From: CAZGQY01 sp964528035
GTDB taxonomy: Bacteria; Pseudomonadota; Gammaproteobacteria; Methylococcales; UBA1147
Length of the DNA: 17,225 nt
Reading direction: 5' to 3'
NCBI GenBank assembly: GCA_964528035.1
Contig: CAZGQY010000082.1
Location: 1 to 17,225 of the forward strand
Positions 13,212 to 17,225 of the stretch are shown here, piece after piece. Numbering within the stretch: the stretch's first letter is position 1; each line of letters begins with the position of its first letter. Position numbers and translations under genes: made by a program. Below the pieces are notes generated by a model. That model made no database searches, was not told where the DNA came from, and was given only the letters and a program-made list of their open reading frames with translations.

Positions 13212-14534
13212 ATGCATGAAATAAATTGTCCACACTGTAAGAAAGCATTCAAGATTGATGAGGCTGGATATGCCGACATTTTGAAACAGGTTCGTGATAG
13301 CGAATTTGACCAGCAATTACATGAGAGGCTTGAACTTGCTGAGAATGAAAAGATAAATGCTGTAGAACTTGCCAAGGAGCAAGCCGGAAACAAAATGCAG
13401 AAGACGTCGGCAGCCAAGGACGCTGAAATTCAAGAATTAAAGGCAAAATTAGATGCCGGTGAGGTTACGCAGAAACTTGCTGTAACTGAGGCTCTGAAAA
13501 ACATGGAAAAAGAACGCGATAAGCTAGCCAATGAACTGAATCAGGCGAATAAAGACAACGAAAGCGCCTCGAAATTAGCCCATGCTAATTACACTAATGA
13601 ACTACAAGAAACCTCTGCCAAAAAGGATACAGAGATTCAAGAACTTAAAGCAAAGCTCAATACTAAGGAAGACGCGCAAAAGCTTGCTGAGGCGTCGCTA
13701 AAAGATAAGTACGAGACACGGATCAACGATCGTGATCAAGAGATTGAGCGCCTCCGGGATATGAAAGCCCGTCTTTCAACCAAGATGGTCGGAGAAACTC
13801 TTGAGCAACACTGCGAAACAGAGTTTAACCGAATTCGAGCAACTGCTTTCCCCAATGCATACTTTGAAAAAGATAACGACTCACAAACTGGTAGTAAGGG
13901 CGACTACATCTTTCGTGACTCAGATGCGCAGGATACAGAGATCGTGTCGATCATGTTCGAGATGAAGAACGAGAATGATGAAACGGCAACTAAGAAGAAA
14001 AACGAGGATTTTTTTAAAGAACTCGACAAGGATCGTAATGAAAAGCAGTGTGAATACGCGATACTTGTTTCTCTTCTTGAACCTGATAGTGAGCTTTATA
14101 ACTCAGGCATTGTTGATGTATCCCACCGTTATCAAAAGATGTATGTCATCCGACCACAATTTTTTATTCCTATAATTACATTGTTGCGTAATGCAGCCCA
14201 GAACTCACTGAAATACAAAACGGAACTCGCAATAGTTAAAGAACAGAATGTTGATATCACGAACTTTGAGAATGAGCTTGATGCGTTTCGGTCAGGTTTC
14301 GCTCGGAACTACGAACTCGCATCCAAGAAATTTAAAACAGCCATTTCTGAGGTCGACAAAACTATCGACCATCTTCAAAAAATGAAAGATGCTCTGCTCG
14401 GTTCTGAAAACAATCTTCGTCTCGCCAATAACAAAGCAGACGACTTAACTGTAAAAAAATTAACTAAAAAGAATCCCACAATGGCAGCAAAGTTTGACGC
14501 GCTCAAGAACGGTGAAGCAACCGATTCGGCATGA
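13212..14534 (+). CDS. DUF2130-type coiled-coil protein with PD-(D/E)XK-like nuclease residues
   Basis: Encodes 440 residues. Order: an N-terminal single CxxC knuckle (INCPHCKKAF, Cys6 and Cys9), a long charged coiled coil (about 30-185), then a globular DUF2130-like domain (about 190-345) and a helical tail. The domain carries GETLEQHCETEF (194-205), KGDYIF with Asp231, and FEMKNE with Glu250 and Lys252. The D...ExK pattern resembles PD-(D/E)XK nucleases. The coiled coil contains an internal duplication: residues 65-95 and 134-163 share AKKD/AAKD, then EIQELKAKL, then QKLA. The DNA copies have diverged, so the duplication is old. An AAAGGA site lies about 9 bases before the ATG. Cytosolic; function unknown, DNA processing or defence is inference. 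Confidence 0.85.
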   Translation: MHEINCPHCKKAFKIDEAGYADILKQVRDSEFDQQLHERLELAENEKINAVELAKEQAGNKMQKTSAAKDAEIQELKAKLDAGEVTQKLAVTEALKNMEKERDKLANELNQANKDNESASKLAHANYTNELQETSAKKDTEIQELKAKLNTKEDAQKLAEASLKDKYETRINDRDQEIERLRDMKARLSTKMVGETLEQHCETEFNRIRATAFPNAYFEKDNDSQTGSKGDYIFRDSDAQDTEIVSIMFEMKNENDETATKKKNEDFFKELDKDRNEKQCEYAILVSLLEPDSELYNSGIVDVSHRYQKMYVIRPQFFIPIITLLRNAAQNSLKYKTELAIVKEQNVDITNFENELDAFRSGFARNYELASKKFKTAISEVDKTIDHLQKMKDALLGSENNLRLANNKADDLTVKKLTKKNPTMAAKFDALKNGEATDSA

Positions 14535-14597
14535 GCTTTGCTATATCTGCTGTCGAATTAACGGTTAATAAGACGCTGCAGTTGACCAGTAACACGC

Positions 14598-14690
14598 GTC
14601 GGTTCAGAGGAGGCGATCGGCCTCCTCTGCCCAAAGAACCGTGCGTACGGGTTCGTACCGGTTCCTCACTTAGGGCATACTCAATATTGA
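14598..14690 (-). mobile_element. 3'-end remnant of a group II intron (domains V and VI)
   Basis: On the minus strand AAGTGAGGAACCGG leads into a domain V-like hairpin: GAACCG (14664-14659), GTACG, loop AACC, CGTAC, bulge GCA, then CGGTTC (14641-14636). It is followed by TTTGGG and a perfect 10-bp domain VI-like stem (CAGAGGAGGC/GCCTCCTCTG, 14605-14629). It ends AACCGAC at 14598, with an A about 7 bases from the end as for a branch point, and a terminal AC. This matches the usual end of bacterial group II introns. There is no reverse transcriptase ORF, the loop is AACC instead of GNRA, and the lower stem reads AAC where an AGC triad is normal. It is probably a dead fragment. No other gene lies in 14535-14865. 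Confidence 0.55.
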
Positions 14691-14865
14691 AGCCTTTTCT
14701 CAGGCGATAACTGGTACCGCATAAATTCTGCTGTGGCTGGTAATTTTTATCTGTATTGGTTATTTATTTCGCTTCCTTTGGTGAATAGGCAAAAAGGCGA
14801 AACCACAACATTTACCCGACCTCCTTCGTCTGCAGTCGATTTAAACATAGCTGTAAAAGAAATAC

Positions 14866-14904
14866 TTGCAATTCCATAAAGTGACAGTAGAGTATCACTT
14901 TATG
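14866..14904 (+). promoter_or_regulatory. Promoter and palindromic operator of the toxin-antitoxin genes
   Basis: CATAAAGTGA (14875-14884) and TCACTTTATG (14895-14904) form a perfect 10-bp inverted repeat with a 10-bp spacer, so arm centres are 20 bp (two helical turns) apart. The right arm includes the antitoxin ATG. TTGCAA (14866-14871) and TAGAGT (14888-14893) are a possible -35/-10 pair with a 16-bp spacer, overlapping the palindrome. This is the expected layout for autorepression by a Phd/YefM antitoxin. Transcription would begin close to the ATG, giving a nearly leaderless message. Confidence 0.7.
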
Positions 14905-15159
14905 AAAATTGAATTGGTTACAACGCTAAAGCGCCAGGCTACAAAGATTTTGGCTGAATTACATGATTCTAAGGAGCCTGTACTTATAACCGAACACGGT
15001 CAGCCATCGGCATATCTTATTGATGTTAAAGATTATGAAATGATGCAAAACCGGATGGAAATCCTGGAAGGGATAGCCAGAGGTGAAACGGCTATTAATG
15101 AGAATCGTATTTTTACTCAGGCGGAAGCAAAAGAGAAAATGAGCAAATGGCTCAAATAA
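14902..15159 (+). CDS. Phd/YefM-family antitoxin
   Basis: Encodes 85 residues. It neutralises the toxin made by the next gene and represses the shared promoter. The N-terminal DNA-binding domain has the family pattern: LKRQATKILAELH, then EPVLITEHGQPSAYLIDVKD (residues 25-44) and YEMM. The C-terminal part (RGETAINENRIFTQAEAKEK) is the flexible toxin-binding tail. The start at 14902 is chosen because family members begin here and the operator palindrome ends on this ATG; a TTG 36 bases upstream would place coding sequence over the promoter. The frame overlaps the toxin start by 13 bases, which ensures coupling. Confidence 0.9.
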   Translation: MKIELVTTLKRQATKILAELHDSKEPVLITEHGQPSAYLIDVKDYEMMQNRMEILEGIARGETAINENRIFTQAEAKEKMSKWLK

Positions 15160-15464
15160 TATGGACTGAGCCTGCACTATTAGACCTCAATGAAATAGCA
15201 GAATATATCGCAGTTGATAAACCTCGTGCTGCTAGTCATCTAGTACAAAAAGTTTTTTCCAGCACAGAACGCCTTGAACAGTTTCCAGAATCTGGGCGAA
15301 AACCACCAGAAATCAAAAAATCAAGATACTTGGAGATAGTCGTAAATCCATGTCGTATTTTTTACCGTATTGAGCATAACAAAATATTTATTCTTTATGT
15401 TATGCGAAGCGAAAGAAAACTACGAAAATATCTACTTAATGCAAGAGCTGAAGAAAACAGCTAA
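15147..15464 (+). CDS. ParE/RelE-superfamily toxin
   Basis: Encodes 105 residues of the RelE/ParE fold. It starts MAQIIWTEPALLDLNEIAEYI, with a helical hairpin, and continues LEQFPESGRKPPEI, RYLEIVVNPCRIFYRI and ILYVMRSERKLRKYLL, the usual beta-sheet strands. The -LxxFPxSGR- and R-x-FYRI patterns favour the ParE group (gyrase poisons) over ribosome-dependent RelE mRNA nucleases, but this cannot be settled by eye. It overlaps the Phd-type antitoxin gene by 13 bases. A 5-bp hairpin (AGCTG/CAGCT, 15446-15462) at its 3' end has no T-run, so no terminator is claimed. The pair sits inside the repeat-bounded accessory block, a typical place for such modules. Confidence 0.9.
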   Translation: MAQIIWTEPALLDLNEIAEYIAVDKPRAASHLVQKVFSSTERLEQFPESGRKPPEIKKSRYLEIVVNPCRIFYRIEHNKIFILYVMRSERKLRKYLLNARAEENS

Positions 15465-15602
15465 CACCAAATATAAGCGGCGGGTATCAATTCTACTGAA
15501 TGACTTCGAAAAACAGGGAATTATTAATTGATTGGGCTCAGGTTAACTTTAAATACAATTTATCTGGAAATTAAAATTAATCTGACCACATTTATTTTTA
15601 AC

Positions 15603-15644
15603 GCGGTAACGCTCTGTGAAACTCTTGAGTTTTGTTAGAGTGCC
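15603..15644 (+). repeat. Dispersed 33-bp repeat, copy 2, forming a full hairpin
   Basis: The first 33 bases (15603-15635) match 12520-12552 at 30 positions. The copy folds fully: CGCTCT (15610-15615) with AGAGTG (15637-15642), one G-T pair, and AAACTC (15619-15624) with GAGTTT (15627-15632). The next bases, GCCAAGCGAAGCTGGTTGC, remind me of domain I of some bacterial group II introns, so both copies may be intron debris; this is a memory-based suggestion. The stretch 15465-15784 has no gene. Confidence 0.65.
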
Positions 15645-15670
15645 AAGCGAAGCTGGTTGCATCTTGCAAG

Positions 15671-15725
15671 TCCCTGTCGCGAAAGGGTTTAACCCTTTCA
15701 TCTTTCGGTAAATACAGTACAGGGA
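15671..15725. repeat. Nested inverted repeats in a gene-free stretch
   Basis: TCCCTGT (15671-15677) and ACAGGGA (15719-15725) are inverted copies. Between them lies a near-perfect palindrome, GAAAGGGTT-T-AACCCTTTC (15681-15699). CGAAAG and CTTTCG near its edges allow an alternative stem. It begins 26 bp after repeat copy 2 and may belong to the same structured element. No T-run directly follows, so it is not a simple terminator. Confidence 0.5.
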
Positions 15726-15784
15726 TCATATATGCCCCTTTTTCACTTGTGTGTCGATCTTGAATATTTTTTGGATTGCGAGAA

Positions 15785-16210
15785 TCAACAAATCAATCTG
15801 CCCTGTATATCGGCGACGCGAATAGAGACTACTGTGCCAGAATTGAATGTCAGATAGTCTGCCTCAATACCATCAGAAAAGACAATACCATTTTCCGGCA
15901 TCTGTGACTCGATACGCAGTGGTGATTTGCGAGTAATTACGCCAAATACCAGGTCCGTTCCTGTTGTTTGGCTGGGAAAGGGCTCGCGGACGCTGAACTG
16001 CAAGCGTTTCTCATCCCAGCCAAATCCGCTGCTCAGCTTATGTTTATTCGTCTTAGTGATACCCATTGCACCTGCCAATACCGATTGAAACCAACCGGTT
16101 GAGCCAAATCCTGTCGAGACAATAATACCAGAGGAGGATTGCTTTTCGTGTCGTTCCTTCCAGTTCAAAATATAGTGCGTGGAGGTGTGGCTTTTCGGAT
16201 CTATTGGTTG
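15785..16210 (-). pseudogene. C-terminal fragment of an NAD-kinase-like protein
   Basis: The minus-strand frame reads PKSHTSTHYILNW, then QSSSGIIVSTGFGSTGWFQS, the counterpart of the NAD-kinase TGSTAY-type motif, and ends FSDGIEADYLTFNSG with the stop at 15785-15787. This is the C-terminal beta-sandwich half of a sugar-/NAD-kinase-superfamily protein. The N-terminal half with the GGDGT motif is missing. The frame is open to 16292, but resemblance stops around 16200 and upstream residues (SSSGRAPRDAP) do not look like the family. No ATG lies at a sensible position; the first possible start, TTG 16168, would cut into the domain. It is probably a truncated, inactive relic with its breakpoint near 16200-16250. 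Confidence 0.65.
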
Positions 16211-16397
16211 ATAGCGGAGAAAAACGGGCAGAAGGCGGGGGGCGTCCCGCGGTGCTCTACCGGATGAAGAAAGAATCGGGTTCTTATACCTTTATTAGAA
16301 ATCTAGAGAGCTAAGCAATAACACGCACTGATTAGCCGATACAGAAAAATGTGGTGATGTTGTCATTGAATTAATCAAACAGCTTTCTGAGGAATGT

Positions 16398-17012
16398 TTA
16401 TTTAGTATTTTTGATATTGGCGGTTTGCTCTTCAATATATTCCATTAAGGCATCAAACCCTTGTTCGGACAGCAGAGTTTTATATTTAGCCCTTTTCAAT
16501 GCCAGATCACTTGCACCTTTAACAAAAATATTCACTATCTGCCAGTGTTCATTATTTTTGTCGAGAATATAATTGAAATCCAGATCTTCTTCAGCGAGTT
16601 TGAATATAGCCGAAACCTGGATTTGTCCTCGCTTGGCGGGTTGCTCCGTTAGAATTTCGAATTGCTCACCGTTGTATTCGTCAAAGCGATCTGCGTAGGT
16701 GGCTATACTGTAAATTGTAAAAATTTCAAGGAAGTGCTGGCGCTGATTTTCATCGAGATTCTGCCAATTTTTTTTGCCAATTGAAAACCGGGCGATGTAT
16801 TCCAGATTGTGTGTTTCTTCGACGATGGGTGCCAATTTCTGGTATCGACCTTCAAATCCTGATTTTGCACCATTCTTCATTGTATCGATCAAAGCTTGAT
16901 TCAATTTGTGAATGACCAATGTTCCTGAAGCTGTTTCTTCTGCAGTAATCAGTCCGGCAACAGACATTAATCCAATCAACCAAAATATGGATTTAAATCG
17001 AATGTTCAACAC
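16398..17012 (-). CDS. MlaC/Ttg2D-like periplasmic phospholipid-binding protein
   Basis: Encodes 204 residues from GTG 17012. The signal peptide is MLNIRFKSIFWLIGLMSVAG with cleavage near ITA-EE. The mature part has the MlaC/toluene-tolerance pattern: LNQALIDTMKNG, then FEGRYQKLAPIVEETHNLEYIARFSIGKK-W, then LDENQRQHFLEIFTIYSIATYADRF and a C-terminal beta-rich part. Members carry phospholipids, or in the HpnM branch hopanoid-related lipids, between membranes. GTG at 17048 would add 12 residues, but AGAGAG (17021-17026) is 8 bases before GTG 17012, and this start gives a clean signal peptide. No mlaFEDB genes are near, so it is a stand-alone paralogue. It is divergent from the partial gene at 17161. 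Confidence 0.82.
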   Translation of the reverse strand: MLNIRFKSIFWLIGLMSVAGLITAEETASGTLVIHKLNQALIDTMKNGAKSGFEGRYQKLAPIVEETHNLEYIARFSIGKKNWQNLDENQRQHFLEIFTIYSIATYADRFDEYNGEQFEILTEQPAKRGQIQVSAIFKLAEEDLDFNYILDKNNEHWQIVNIFVKGASDLALKRAKYKTLLSEQGFDALMEYIEEQTANIKNTK

Positions 17013-17160
17013 ATCAAGTTCTCTCTGCAAAGCGAATGAATATATCACAAAAGACTGAAGCCTGACTGAAGAGATCCGGGTAATTTTTGGTAAGCATGTA
17101 ATTTAATGTGCATTGGTATATTATTGACTAACCAATTCAGTAAATGGAGTCTGGTAAGCA

Positions 17161-17225
17161 ATGCGCCTTTATCTTCTAGTTTTTAGTATATTTGCCACCT
17201 TTGCTCAAGCGGCTGATCCGCGTTA
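17161..17225 (+). CDS. Start of a secreted protein, cut by the window edge
   Basis: ATG 17161 is followed by 21 open codons reading MRLYLLVFSIFATFAQAADP, a textbook Sec signal peptide with cleavage after AQA or QAA. GGAG at 17146-17149 lies 11 bases upstream, and GGTAAG is closer. The product cannot be named from this length. The gene is divergent from the MlaC-like gene, with a shared 148-bp intergenic region containing TTGACT (17124-17129) but no well-spaced -10. Confidence 0.6.
   Translation, partial: MRLYLLVFSIFATFAQAADPR

Noticed and set aside
14866..14901. Upstream TTG start giving a 97-residue antitoxin
   Set aside because: It would translate through the promoter and operator palindrome; family members start at the ATG at 14902.
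12508..15644. Integron cassette array bounded by attC sites
   Set aside because: The 33-bp repeats lack attC core sites and no integron integrase is in the window; cassettes would usually each carry a site.
16225..16270. A second group II intron end (GCGGG/CCCGC hairpin followed by GCTCTACC)
   Set aside because: There is no domain V-like hairpin upstream, and the stretch continues an open frame of the NAD-kinase-like remnant; the likeness is superficial.
1..17225. CRISPR array, insertion sequence or prophage genes
   Set aside because: No regularly spaced direct repeats, transposase, integrase or phage structural genes were seen; only the intron remnant and short repeats indicate mobility.

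Overview
The window looks like a chromosomal piece of a Gram-negative gammaproteobacterium, probably a marine or environmental relative of the Pseudomonas/Oceanospirillales/Cellvibrio group. The reasons are the gene set M16 peptidase pair - rsmD - coaD - YfhL-type ferredoxin - gamma-glutamyltransferase, which resembles the Pseudomonas arrangement, plus lipoprotein and Sec signal peptides, a heme O synthase and an MlaC-like periplasmic protein. Base composition is moderate, with clearly AT-rich intergenic stretches. I cannot name a species.

Layout. (1) 1-1751 is gene-poor: a tRNA-Arg(CCG), one small minus-strand lipoprotein, and a symmetrical 107-bp structured element just upstream of the next gene. 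(2) 1752-5001 is a respiratory/sulfur block. A secreted, C-terminally anchored protein whose predicted mature N-terminus is histidine faces a minus-strand cluster of heme O synthase, a 48-residue small ORF and a type II-like sulfide:quinone oxidoreductase. (3) 5075-10770 is a tight plus-strand operon: active and inactive M16 peptidases, rsmD (which appears to lack any ATG/GTG/TTG start for its conserved N-terminus), coaD, ferredoxin and a gamma-glutamyltransferase lipoprotein. An intrinsic terminator at 10901-10942 follows. (4) 11065-12359 holds a glutathione-S-transferase-like gene, then two gene remnants: the start of a PuuE-like polysaccharide deacetylase and the end of a GNAT acetyltransferase.

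(5) 12508-15730 is an accessory block. It is bounded by two same-direction copies of a 33-bp repeat (12520 and 15603) and holds two coupled small genes of unknown function, a DUF2130-type coiled-coil protein with PD-(D/E)XK-like residues, a 3'-end remnant of a group II intron and a Phd/YefM - ParE/RelE toxin-antitoxin pair with a perfect operator palindrome over the antitoxin start. (6) 15785-17225 holds a truncated NAD-kinase-like gene, an MlaC/Ttg2D-like gene and the first codons of a divergent secreted protein.

How the genes fit together: the left block points to terminal-oxidase assembly and sulfide oxidation into the quinone pool. The central operon is housekeeping (protein turnover, 16S rRNA methylation, coenzyme A, Fe-S electron transfer, gamma-glutamyl metabolism). 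The right third shows repeated recombination: gene stubs, intron debris, a toxin-antitoxin module and repeats. The most interesting points are the possible histidine-brace protein with its structured leader, the unannotated 48-aa ORF beside SQR, the non-AUG start of rsmD, and the repeat-bounded block with the small gene pair and DUF2130 protein.
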